Shown piece after piece: positions 11,848-22,848 of a stretch of DNA of 64,000 bases. The notes beneath the pieces are model-generated. The model searched no databases. It had not been told where the DNA came from and saw only the letters and a program-made list of their open reading frames with translations. Position numbers and translations under genes: made by a program. The stretch spans positions 42,384,938-42,448,937 of the forward strand of contig NC_083337.1 in assembly GCF_019175385.1 (NCBI RefSeq), written 5' to 3'. The stretch's first letter is position 1, and every line of letters starts with the position of its first letter. This DNA is from Lycium barbarum. Taxonomy: Eukaryota; Streptophyta; Magnoliopsida; Solanales; Solanaceae.

Positions 11848-12738
11848 CTATCTCGGTCCCTCTCGGTACTCACTGCTCTCCCCCATAGATCTAGCCCTCT
11901 TACCTTGTCTTCTGTCACCATCACGATCACTTCTCTGTTGTCGTTGTCGTTCCTCGAGGTTCTGAGCATGGGCCTGTATTCGGGAAATATCCATCCCGTC
12001 TTGCAAAGAGGCTGTCAGACAATCTCTAAACAAGTGTGGTCCTAAACCACTCACAAATCTATAGACTCGGTCTCCCATGTCAGCCACCATAGTCGGAGCA
12101 TACCGGGGCAATGAGTTGAATTGCATACTATACTCTCGGGCACTCATGCTTCCCTGTTTCAAATTCAAGAACCTGTCAGCTCTAGCTCGGCGGACTTCAG
12201 GTGGCAAGTAATGACGAATAAAGGCATCTGCAAACTCTTGCCACACGGGAGGTGGTGCATTCTCTCCTCTTGTTATCTCCCAATTCTTATACCATAGTAC
12301 CACCACGTCGCGAAGTCTATATGAGGCCAACTCCACGGATTCGGTCTCAGAAGCATGCATAAGTTTCAGCGTCCGCAACATCTCATCGATAAAACCTTGT
12401 GGGTCCTCATCCGGCTTCGACCCGAAAAATTCTAGAGGGTTTAGAGTAAGGAAATCACGGGCTCTTGTACTAGCCGAACGATCACTTGGGCCCGCATTCT
12501 GTCGTTGTGCCTGAGCGGCGACCAACTGTGTCAATAAATGTATGGCCTCGGACACTTGTTGACCCGAAGAACCCGGTGGAGGAATCGGAGCTGAGGTTCC
12601 TCCCTGCTCTTCTACATTGGGCGCGGCCTCACTTTGCGATTCACTTTCCTCTACCTCCGCCGGAGGCTCCCTTTCTGCCCGCTTCTTCGTCGTAGCTTTG
12701 CCTTTCTGGGCAGCTGTAGCTTTTCCTTTCGGCGGCAT
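11848..12738 (-). pseudogene. gag: Element A Gag (capsid part)
   Basis: The start codon at 12736-12738 gives MPPKGKATAAQ, which matches the MPVK starts of Gag in C (28778) and E (44420). The open frame extends upstream to 12825, but that part is leader sequence. After a basic and then acidic, low-complexity N-terminus comes the retrotransposon Gag fold: FFGSKPDEDPQGFIDEML, ESVELASYRLRDVVVLWYKNW, PPEVRRARADRFLNLKQGSMS. The protein should assemble the virus-like particle. It is cut short by TAG at 11848, most simply a CAG to TAG change. About 297 codons are open. Confidence 0.9.
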
Positions 12739-12928
12739 TTTTCTGAAACCATAACGCACTTTTAGGAAGAACATAATCCTAGGCATGGCTCTATCGCACG
12801 ATCTCATGAGAAGAAAGAAGGTCATTTTCCTAAATGCCCTGTAGCCTCTTGTTTATTAGCGTGGCGCGCAACACACCATAAACAAGACACTACTAGCCAC
12901 GGCTCATAGACATTTCCTAGGACGAATT

Positions 12929-12940
12929 GCTCTGATACCA
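12929..12940 (-). other. Element A primer binding site (initiator Met tRNA type)
   Basis: Minus strand TGGTATCAGAGC, four bases inside the end of the 5' LTR (12945). This is the common plant primer site complementary to the 3' end of initiator tRNA-Met. Confidence 0.92.
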
Positions 12941-12944
12941 CTTC

Positions 12945-15341
12945 GGTCACGACCCAGCTAGGGGCCGCGATGGGTACCCGGAGCAATTACCGAGCACCGC
13001 TTACTTTACTGCTTGTCTTGCTCATTTATTACTCTTTTATCAATTTTACATACCAATTGTAGGAATATCATATTTAATTAAAACATAAATACTTTATATA
13101 CATTTGCCTCTTGGCCATCAAAATAATATACATACATATGAAAACATCTTGTGAGACCATCTAACCCACACTGCGTATCTACGAGCCTCTACTAACATAA
13201 TGAATACATGGACGTAACAAGACTCCGTCATGCCCAAATTATGCATATATGAATGTACATCAAAAGGATAGCCATAAGCACCTCCGAACAATGGAGTGCT
13301 ATCTATCAGCTGATAGCTACTGAGGACCTGGGCCAAGCTCTCCTCCCTGTCTACTTGTGGGCATGAACACAGCGTCCGAAGAAAGGATGTCAGTACGAAT
13401 ATTGTACCGAGTATGAGAGGCATACATAATGAAAGGAGACATCAATAATATGGGGATAACATCAACATGAGACATCTGGATCTGACTGATAATCATAAAT
13501 GAAGTAATGCATGCTATCTTACTCATACTCATCATCAGAACATGTATGCATCATATGCAAGCTGCCCGTCCATGTCGGAACGGTGTGATAATCAATAATA
13601 TTAGCCCGCGTCTAGGCCTCCCGCATCCGGGGTACCATCTCATGCCGCCCACTAGTGGTGTCTGCCCACGTCCGTAGGTCGTGGTGTATCCGTATCGCCG
13701 CCCGCCGAAGCGGTGTCTGCCCGGCCAACTAGGCCCGGTGTGAATGCAATCATGACATGCTTAACATAAATACTCATAGCAATATGCTTATCATAAAATA
13801 CTTATCTTATCATAATGCATATATAAGGTTCATGATCAACTTTACTCCATCGGGGTGACGTAAGGTCGTGATCCCCCGGTTACATTATAGAACCATTATG
13901 GACATTCTACCTCACCTTGAAAGGACTAGTACATAAGGTGAGTGTTGGCAAGGAATAACATCACCATCATTCTAGTGTTATCGTATAACTTATCTCATAT
14001 AGACATTCATAGGTATAAGCTTTTAACTTCTTAGAATGTAGGAACTCATGAAAGGAATAGGGATTCAAGCTAAAAGATTCATGCCATTAGAAAGAAGGAC
14101 TAGCCGCACATACCTTGGTCATTTAGCTAAGATATCGCTCACTTGTTCTCCGTCGATATCACGTCGTTACCTTCGTAAGAGAATTCGTATCAACATTAGT
14201 AAACTAACTATAAGAACGCGTCACAAATTCTAGGAAAAGTTGGGCAGCGTCTCCTTTGCTCATACTACTTTTCTCACGTTCTATATCAACTCCCAATATT
14301 CATAATATTATTCGCAATATCATAATCGACAATCGTCATTTACGTACATTTGGCAAAATCCACCATTTTCCTCCAATTTTCCCTCATTTCTACTTCTAGC
14401 TCATCCTTGCATTTTCATGAATTTAATGCTTGTTTCATGATATAAATGTCATTTATAACGTATTTGTACTCACAACACTTCAATATTCATAATTCAATTC
14501 CACTATCATTCATTTATGTCACTATTCACTCAATAATGACCCATTTCTATGTTCTTCTACATTTCAAGTGTCTAAGCTTTCCAATACTTCAAACAACATG
14601 GAATAATCATGAAATTTACCTTGGATGATGGTTGAACAATCCTTAAGTGGAAATACTTCAATTAGCCAAAACCCTAGTTCCACCTTCTTGGAAATTTCTT
14701 GACTTAGAAGATCCTTTGATGTGTTCTTACACTTATTTTCATGAATTTAGTGTTGTTGTTCTTGATATTCCCTTTGATTCTCTTTAATTCTTATGGAGCA
14801 AATATTTGGAGAGTTCTAGAATGTTCTTGAGTTGTATAGATGAATAATGAAATGAATTGAAGTCCAAGTCCCTTTTAATAATCACAAAAACTGATCTTTA
14901 ATGAATTCTTGTCGGGATGAACAGTGGTCGTAAACCACCATATACGGACCGTATTTTGATTTACGATCCGTCCTCCATGGCCGTATTTAATCATTTCAAA
15001 GACAGAAAGTTTTGGCTGAGGAACATGGCAGTTTACGACTGAGGTTTACGGTCCGTAAACCAGTTTACGGGCCGTCCTCCAAGTCGTATTTAACCATTTT
15101 CACAATTTACAGAAAGTTGAGATTTTTGACAAGCTGGAGGACGATTGCACTATACGGTCCGTAAATCACTTTACGGGCCGTATAGTGCCATATACGACCA
15201 CTGGACAGAAAAATTTTCCGCGACTTTCTTATTTCCAAAAATTCATAATTAGCCATTCCCGACTTAACAAAACACCATACACTCAAACTTTTCATCATTC
15301 CACTCATCATACAAGTGCGGAGAAATTTCCGAGGTGTAACA
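12945..15341 (-). repeat. Element A 5' LTR
   Basis: Starts on the minus strand with TGTTACACCTCGG at 15341 and ends at 12945 (GTGACC in place of the usual GTGACA). It is nearly identical to 5357-7758. The U3 palindrome is at 15148-15187, the donor-like site (AAG|GTAAAT) is near 14615-14622, and the hairpin module is at about 13358-13416. H3 has one mismatch here (GACGTA/TCCGTC) relative to the 3' copy. Confidence 0.93.
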
Positions 15342-16440
15342 AGATACTCAGCCAATATCTATTCCTCCTTCTAGGATGGCCCCTGCGGAGTTGAAAGAAT
15401 TAAAAGAGCAGTTGAATGATTTACTCGCGAAGGGCTTTATTAGACCCAGTACATCACCGTGGGGAGCGTCGGTATTATTTGTAAGGAAGAAGGATGGCTC
15501 CTTACAAATGTGTAATGACAATAGGCAATTGAACAGAGTGACTGTAAAGAATAAGTATCCACTTCCGAGGATTGATGATTTATTTGATCAGTTGCAAGGT
15601 GCCAAATACTTCTCGAAGATAGACTTAAGGTCTGGGTATCATCAGGTCAGGATGAAGGAGGAAGACATTCCGAAGATGGCATTCAGGACTAGATATGGAC
15701 ATTATGAATTTCGTGTCATGTCATTCGGGTTAACTAATGTCCAGCCGTATTCATGGATTTGATGAATAATGTATTCAGTCCCTTCCTAGATCGGTTCGTG
15801 ACTGTATTTATAGATGACATTCTGGTTTATTCACCGTCAGAGATTGAACATGCAGAGCATCTATGAACAGTGCTGGGAGTTCTTTGAAAAAGAGAGCTAT
15901 ATACAATGTTTTCTACGTGTGAGTTCTGGCTGAACTCTGTGGCTTTTCTAGGTCACATTATTTCAGAGGAAGGCACTAGAGTGGATGCCCAAAAGATTGA
16001 GGCTGTGAAGAACTGACCAAGGATCACGACACTAGCGGAGATATGTAGTTTCTTGGGCCTGGCAGGATATTATAGAAGGTTCGTAGAAGGATTTTCCTCT
16101 CTTTCAGCCCCATTGACTAAGTTGACTTAGAAATCGGCTAAGTTCCAATGGACAGATGCTTGTGAGCAGAGTTTTTAGACGTTGAAGGATAAGTTGACTT
16201 CAGCACCTATTTTGACTCTTCCAGAGGGAACAAACGGTTGTGTGGTATATTGTGATGCCTTAGGTATTGGTTTGGGCTGTGTATTGATGCAGCACGAGAA
16301 GAATTATCCAACCAATGATTTTGAGCTAGCGGTGATTCATGCTTTGAAAATATAGAGGCACTACTTGTACGGTCTTCATGTTGATATCTATACTGATCAT
16401 AAAATATAGAGGCACTACTTGTATGGTCTTCATGGTGATT
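15342..16440 (+). pseudogene. pol: Element B reverse transcriptase and RNase H remnant
   Basis: Continues the B reading frame after element A. The part 15376-15762 is open and shows [16 protein letters not shown] (Ile-Asp-Tyr of the family changed), [10 protein letters not shown] and [13 protein letters not shown] frameshift follows, then [10 protein letters not shown] near 15810 in another frame, then several stops through thumb and RNase H. RNase H is further damaged by a local 54-bp duplication (16347-16439). It cannot be functional. It belongs with 3573-5356 and 16441-18301 to one plus-strand chromovirus. Confidence 0.88.
16347..16439 (+). repeat. Local 54-bp duplication in RNase H of B
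   Basis: AAAATATAGAGGCACTACTT with the following bases occurs at 16347 and again at 16401, about 39 bp each with two changes. It looks like a slippage-type duplication after insertion. Confidence 0.85.
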
Positions 16441-18301
16441 CATCCAGTGAATCTTTAAGCAGAAAGACTTGAATTTGCGTCAGAGGCAATGGTTGAAAGA
16501 CTATGATATGGATATTCTGTACCACCCCAGGAAAGCTAATGTAGTATCCGATGCCTTTAGTCGTAAATCCATGGAAAGCCTGTCACATGTGCTGCCAGAG
16601 AAAAGAGAAATGGTCCGCGAAGTTCATCGATTAGCTAGCCTCGGAGTTCGATTGATACATTCAAGTAATGCAGGAATTACTATTCAAGACACAACGGTGT
16701 CATCTTTGGTAGCAGAAATAAAGGAACATCAGTACGAAGATCCTGTTCTAGTTCATTACCGAGATACAGCACCTCAGAAAGGAAAGACACTGTTTGTAAT
16801 TATCGGTGATGGAGTACTTAGGTATCGAGGTAGATTATGTGTTCCTAAGGTAGTGGGACTTTGTCAGCAGGTTATGGGGGAAGCCCATTATTCTCGATAT
16901 TCTATTCATCCCGGCTCAACGAAAATATATCACGATCTCAAGGAAGTTTATTGGTGGAATGGTATGAAAAGAAATATATCTGAATTTGTTGCCCAGTGTC
17001 CAAACTGTCAGCAGGTCAAGATAGAGTACCAGAAGCCCGGAGGTCTATTGCAGGCTATGGAGATTCCGACATGGAAGTGAGAGATAGTTAATATGGATTT
17101 CATTACAGGTTTTCCCCCTACCCAGCGGAAGTATGATTCCATATGAGTTGTAGTTGATAGGCTTACAAAGTCAACCCACTTTCTGCCTGTCAAAACTACT
17201 TATGCAGGCGAGGATTACGTGAAGCTTTATCTTGAGGAGATTGTACGACTTCATGGTGTTCCTACAACCATTATTTCAGATAGGGGAGTGCAGTTCACAG
17301 CTAAATTCTGGAAATCTTTTCAGCATGGATTTGGGACCTAGGTAAGTCTTAGTACTGCATTTTATCCGCAGACAGATGGACAGGCGGCATACTATACAGA
17401 CACTTGAGGATATGTTGCGAGCTTGTGCGATTGACTTTCGAGGTAGCTGGGATGATCATTTGTCTCTTTTTGAATTTTTATATAATAACAGTTACCATTC
17501 CAGTATCTAGATGACTCCTTATGAGGCTTTATATGGGCGGAAAAGTAGATCGCCCATAGGATGGTTTGATGTCGGGGAGAATTAGTTAGTAGGCCCAAAC
17601 TAATCCAGCAAGCAGTTGATACGGTGAAAATGATTCAGGAAAGGCTACTAGTGGCACAGAGTCGACATAAGTCCTATGCAGATAACCGACGACGCAAGTT
17701 AGATTTTAAGGTGGGCGATTAGGTTTTCCTGAAGGTCTCGCCTATGAAGGGAGTGATGTGGTTTGGCAAGAAGGGTAAGTTGAGCCCTTGATATATTGGG
17801 CCACATCAGATCATTCGTACCGTGAGTAAGGTGGCCTACGAACTGGCATTGCCTTCTGAGTTGGAGTCTGTACATTTGGTATTTCATGTGTCTTTGCTTC
17901 GTAAGTGCATCGGAGATCCTTCGAGAGTTGTACTAGTAGATGATATCCAGGTGACCGAGCAGTTATCATACGAAGAGGTTCCAGTGGCTATATTGGATAG
18001 ACAAGTTCGTCGGTTGTGAACCAAGAATGTGGCTTCAGTTAAATTTTTTTGGAGGAATAAGAATGTTGAGGAAGTGACCTGGGAAGAGGAAAAGGCAATG
18101 AAGATTAAGTACCCGCATTTTTTTTCAGCAGTTCAGGAGGTTCAGTCTGAGGCATCGTCACCCCCAGGTATTACCCCCTCCCCCCAATATTCAGTTATCA
18201 TGATTGGTCGTGTGAGGCCATGGTATTGTATGTTGCAGTATGTGGCCCTGTGTGGCATTATTTTGGGTTGTTGTGTACAGGATGGATTGGTATTATTATA
18301 G
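16441..18301 (+). pseudogene. pol: Element B integrase and chromodomain remnant
   Basis: The zinc-finger region is open at 16469-17080 ([10 protein letters not shown] with the paired Cys at CPNCQQ). The catalytic core from 17085 has D (NMDF) and D (ISDRG), but the third acidic residue is lost: after DGQA a small deletion changes the frame near 17381. Many Trp codons are stops (17080, 17145, 17721). A GPY-like segment and a chromodomain-like end (VTWEEEKAMKIKYPHFF, about 18075-18126) remain. The normal stop is gone and the frame drifts to 18301. Order and spacing match the A and E proteins. Confidence 0.85.
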
Positions 18302-18341
18302 GGAAAACTCTGCCGAAATTTCTATAGCTCATGATTTGTTT

Positions 18342-18363
18342 GAACATTCAAGAACGAATGTTC
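18342..18363 (+). other. Hairpin before the polypurine tract (B)
   Basis: GAACATTC, six-base loop, GAATGTTC. It has an 8-bp perfect stem in the same position as in element A, followed by the tract AAGGGAGAAGAA at 18366-18377. Confidence 0.8.
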
Positions 18364-18589
18364 CTAAGGGAGAAGAATGTTACGCCTCTCGTTTTCATCG
18401 TAGGAGAGCTTATGATTTTCTAGCCGGGTATGCCATTGGAGTTGAGACTCATGCCCGAGTATTGGAGATAGAAAGTGTCTTACCCCGTGTACAAGGGTAC
18501 CAGCAGGTATTCCTAATAACTTGCAGGCCTATAAGTTGAGCGAATCGAATCGACGCGATTTGAGCCAGATCTGAGAAATCTGCAGACAC

Positions 18590-18745
18590 CAGTCATCGTC
18601 GACGGGCCATCGACATAGTCGAGGACCGTCGTTATGCGGCGTCGATAGGGTTCCGCAGCCCTAAAATCTGCAGGCGTAGGTCGACGGGCAAGTCGACGAC
18701 CCGTCGACGTGTGGACGGGTCATCGACCCACTCGTCGAACCGTAC
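18590..18745. repeat. GTCGAC-type palindrome cluster in U3 of B
   Basis: At least six inverted motifs of the type GTCGACGG or TCGAC with ATCGAC/GTCGAC partners lie in 155 bp, ending about 25 bp before the TATA box. A related cluster is in both LTRs of element C. Confidence 0.8.
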
Positions 18746-18768
18746 CGCTAGAACTCTTAAATTTCGAG

Positions 18769-18776
18769 TATAAATA
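18769..18776 (+). promoter_or_regulatory. TATA box of the B 3' LTR
   Basis: TATAAATA preceded by a GC-rich palindrome cluster and followed by a leader with CCCTAG motifs. The same box is at about 2736 in the 5' LTR copy. Confidence 0.75.
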
Positions 18777-20537
18777 TGGAGTCCACGACCTTATTTCATA
18801 ATTTATCCATTTCCCAATCAGAGAAAACCCTAGTATTTTCTCTCCCAACCTTTTCCATAATTATTAGTAGAGATTTGGCAAGATCCGAGTCCCATAAACC
18901 CGAGCTTATGAAGAAGAAGGTTGTTTCTAGGGTTTCTCCTAAGTTGTGGAGCTTAGGAAGTTGGAGTTGAAGTTGATCCTTGGAATATTAGGCCCCACAA
19001 GGTATGTAAGTGATTTCTACCCTTGTATTCAAGTTAATTATCAACAATTTTAGTGATGTTAAGTGAGGGGAGGATATTTATGGAAGTGGTAAGTTGATAA
19101 AGGTTAAGATAGTGGTTTGGGGCTATTTTAAGAGATGATTGGGAATATATTTGAGTGTATTTTAATATGTAAGTGTTGTTATTGTTGTTATGGATATTGT
19201 GGTTGATGTTGGATGGAATGGAAAGTTGAAGGGTTGTGATCTTACAAGGAATATATACATTGCCTATGATTTGTTAAGCTCTAATTGTGTTTAAAACCGG
19301 CTAGTAAGCGAGGTAAATAGTCTAATTAAGGTCTATGTTATCTTGATTGTAGACTTATGAGTTTTAGGATTAGAAGTTGGACGATTGGATATAATTCAAG
19401 GTATGTTAAGGCTATCCTTTCTTTCTTTTGGCATGACCTTATGATATGAACCAGCAAGTGAGTAAACGAGCTTCCATATTACTCTATTCTTAGAAGAAAT
19501 AGCCGTACTTCAATCTTTGATGTTCCTATTCCCCGTTTATGATTGTTCCTTTTGTTCATGGGTCCAACTTTATGTATACAATTTATTTATGCATTACATT
19601 CATTCATACATGTACTTATATGCATATTGACCCGTGACCAGAAGGCGTTATATACAGGTATGTTATATGTATAAGGGGTATAAAGGGAAAAGCGGGGAGG
19701 CGTTATACACGCATTACCACCTGATCAGCTGGTGCACAGTGATGATGATATTGATGATGGCCGCAGAGAGGCCGATAGGATATTAGATATGGATCGGGCT
19801 GAATGTTCATCAACACTATGACATATATATACATACACATGAGCATGATTATCATTGAGAGCATGCATCTTATGCGCCCACAGAGGCATTATCAGTTATA
19901 CAGATTTATGCAAATATATACAGATATTAGTTCATACAAATAAATGTAGATTGTCATTTCAGCTTATAAGTTTCAGATCTCATTCATGATTCTTATTTTT
20001 ATGTTGCTTTTATGCTTTACATACTCAGTACGTTATCCGTACTGACTCCCCATTGCTCGGGGGGTTGCGTTCATGCCCGCAGGTATAGGTAGACCGACAG
20101 GTGGTCCAGCTTAGTAGGACTCCTATCAAGCAGTGGTCATTGCGCTCCATTGATTCGGAGCTATAGTTTATTTTGGTATGCTAGCCATTTTGAGATATAT
20201 AAGTATATGGGTATGACGGGGCCCTGTCCCATCCTTTCTATAGCTTTATTCCAGTAGAGGTCTGTAGACATTTGTATGTATTAGTCAGATGATGTAGCAT
20301 TGCCGGCTTCTATTCTTTTGAGTATAGTATATGTAGCAACCTAGCTGGCTTGCACTGTTCTTTCACCATGTTTATGTATATATTGGTTGTACAAAGTTCA
20401 TGAGGTTACCTATTTATGGGATCAGTTTGAGTCACTTATGGACCCTTGATGTTCAGTAAGGTTCAGATATAAGTGTAGGGGTGTTTAGTCGCTAGAGGTC
20501 AGACACTCGTCGTGACTCATCGATTTGAGTCATGACA

Positions 20538-22845
20538 GGGCACTCATTACCTGCTGCACTTAGCTTGTCCCTTGCTCCCGTGGCGACTGACTGACATACC
20601 AATAATCAAGTCGAGTCGACGGGTGGGATACCTTGCAACAAACAGGGGTATTACCTGAGCCGGTGCATCGTTTAAGGCCCTTCCAATCTCATCCAACTAT
20701 GCTGACCCTCTCTTTCAACCTATACCTTATTCGTGTTCTGAGAACGCGTCTTTTACTTCCATCTCCTTCTCGAATCTTCTTTAGCAAAGAATAGAACTCG
20801 AGGAATACCAAAGCCATTGTCACATGTTTGAGTCCTTTCTTCATTCCTGACTGACTGGTTGGGCCCTCAACCTTGTTTCAGAGTAGAAATTAGATTCTAT
20901 TTGCGTGTTACTTACTTGGCCTTGGCAATATTTGTATCCCTTACCGCCGCTGAAATATGTTGAGTCGCTTCAAAGGATTCTGTAGAAAAATCAATAAGTC
21001 TTGAGTCACGCTCCCATTCGTATTGCCACCCGTAAGATAGTCCTTAACCAATATTTTCCAAGAATGTCATGGAAGGCTTCCTTACACTTCGTCTCTCTAC
21101 TACTAACGTCGTATAACACCTTATGTTTGGAATAGCTTGAGCGGTTCTCTTGACCAACTTCGACCTTTAATACCTTTGTCCATAGTTTTCCCCCTGACAC
21201 AATTATGGTCTTGTCCCTAGAATTCCCATCGTGTTTTCCTGGTGTGGCCTTTTTAGCTTTCTCCTCATTGTGACCTTAATTCTTAGGTTGGCGGTCTCTA
21301 ATACACTTGTTATAGTCAGATCTGTGGTTGAATGCTCCTCAGGTTAAAGCGTCTTACCTTATTGCAGATCCATGCTTGATTCCCTTCGCGATAATCCTGG
21401 CCTTTTCTCGCTATTTCCAAGATACTTGTTCGAAGGCTGGCCCTTTCTCATAGCGCAGTTGACCCGGAAGTCCTTCTACTTTGCCTTCTGACGTCAAGTC
21501 TCTCGACTCAATTCCTTCTCCGCTGTCTTACTCTCATGCTCTGGGTTTTAGGGTGTTCCATTGTCCGGTTATCCGCATCCACTATCTTGTTTCCGTCTAG
21601 TCTTCCATACACTTCGCTCTTTTCTCCAGATTGTAGAACTCATCCCTTTTCATGTTGGTCAATTTCAAGAATTATCTGAGGCGGATCTAAGATGGTTAAG
21701 ATCCTCGTATCCTTGTACTTCATTCATATACATTACTTGGGCGTTTACTAAGACGGATGCATACCTGCACATGATCTTCGCTTTACTTAACACTGTCTAC
21801 ACTCAACACACCTTATTGATCTGAATTTGTCGTCTGGGTCCTCGGGTCTTCCCCCAATGCTTACTAATATTTCCCTACTGTCTGGCAGAGTTGCAAATCC
21901 CAGAATCCTGAGGTCACTTTCCTGATAGGGTGAATCTTCTTGCATTTGTCTTCTTACGGTGTTAGTCCTTACTTTCTTAACTCTCGTAGCCAGTGCTTTT
22001 CCTTTGAGTCGAATGTCGTGGTCATCTCGTGACTTCTAATGTTGTCCTCGTACGATACTTAATCCTGCACTATGCTTCCTTATTACGGTTACACTTTCCA
22101 ACCTGCTCAACCCTTCATTATTCGGGATTCCTTGTCCTTGACACATTTTGATCCTTTCCACTTTTACCTCTCTATACTTTCTTTTATGCTCGTTAATCCT
22201 TGATTCTTATTCAGATTATCTATTAGCTCTTTCGCCTCACGGTCTCTCCTATTCTTACTCAATATACCTTCAGTGTCGTAGCTCCCAGTTGTCTTTATTC
22301 GTCTTTGCCTACTTATGTTGTCCAAACTTTCCATTTGGTTTACATGTTGTCCTGAGGTAGCGTCGTGTCGTCCGCCTTACTTGTCTCATCTGGCGATTCA
22401 TTTTGCTGATTTCTCGGCCTTAAGATGAATACTACATGTCCTTTGTGTCGGTAGCTAAGTCCTTTTTCCCATTTGTCTGTTAACTTGGGGTCTGATTAGA
22501 ACTATGGGCAAATTCTCTGATCATATGTCGTTAAGAAGAGGGTGAAATAGGGTAACTGGCGACTAAGGCCCAATCCTTATTCACTTAATACCCGACATCA
22601 CAGTTCTTGTCATACCGACCTTAATCCCCCTTTTTAGGAACCAATTCCTTCGACATTTTTTTCATATACCATATTATAGATAATGAGACTAACTTGTGCA
22701 CACATACAACACACATGATATCATTAGGGTACTAATATACCTGTCAGCCGCCTATGCAAGTCCTGCACACGGGAGCTCTAGCCAGATACCTCTCGAAGTA
22801 GAGCTCTCCTAGCCTCCTCTTCTGCTTTCTCCCTCTCTATCGATC
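20538..22845. other. Unresolved repeat DNA between B and the CACTA element
   Basis: No LTR ends, primer site or complete domain could be recognised in 2.3 kb. The minus strand shows short protein-like frames. One starts at 21200 and runs to 21006. Another, in a different frame just below 21050, reads GWQYEWERDSRLIDFSTESF and ends near 20905. They look like pieces of one decayed coding region, but I cannot name the family. The segment may be the internal part of element D, which points the same way, or an older insertion. Nothing supports a host gene. Confidence 0.35.
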
Positions 22846-22848
22846 TAT

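Larger units (their letters stand above)
5357..15341 (-). mobile_element. Element A: complete Tekay/Del-like chromovirus, nested in B
   Basis: A 9985-bp Ty3/gypsy element on the minus strand with both LTRs (12945-15341 and 5357-7758), a primer site at 12929-12940, gag-pol from 12738 to 7963 and a polypurine tract at 7761-7773. The LTRs are 2397 and 2402 bp and differ at about 2% of the positions I compared, the lowest divergence in the window. It is inserted in pol of element B with a 5-bp duplication. Domain order is Gag, protease, reverse transcriptase, RNase H, integrase, chromodomain, which defines a chromovirus. All coding parts lie in one frame, interrupted by four stop codons and no frameshift. 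By structure it is the youngest element here. Confidence 0.93.
18378..20537 (+). repeat. Element B 3' LTR
   Basis: 2160 bp from TGTTACGCC to TGACA. U3 carries a cluster of GTCGAC-type inverted motifs (18590-18745). The TATA box is TATAAATA at 18769-18776, followed about 50 bp on by AACCCTAGTATTTTC. A donor-like ACAAG|GTATGT sits at 18997-19007, and GGTATGTTAAGGCTATCC near 19400. H1 is CAGTAC (20026-20031) with GTACTG (20039-20044). H2 is ACTCCCC (20045-20051) with GGGGGGT (20059-20065), then TGCCCGCAG|GT to 20092. H3 is imperfect (GACGGG/CCCATC, about 20215-20232). Confidence 0.9.
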
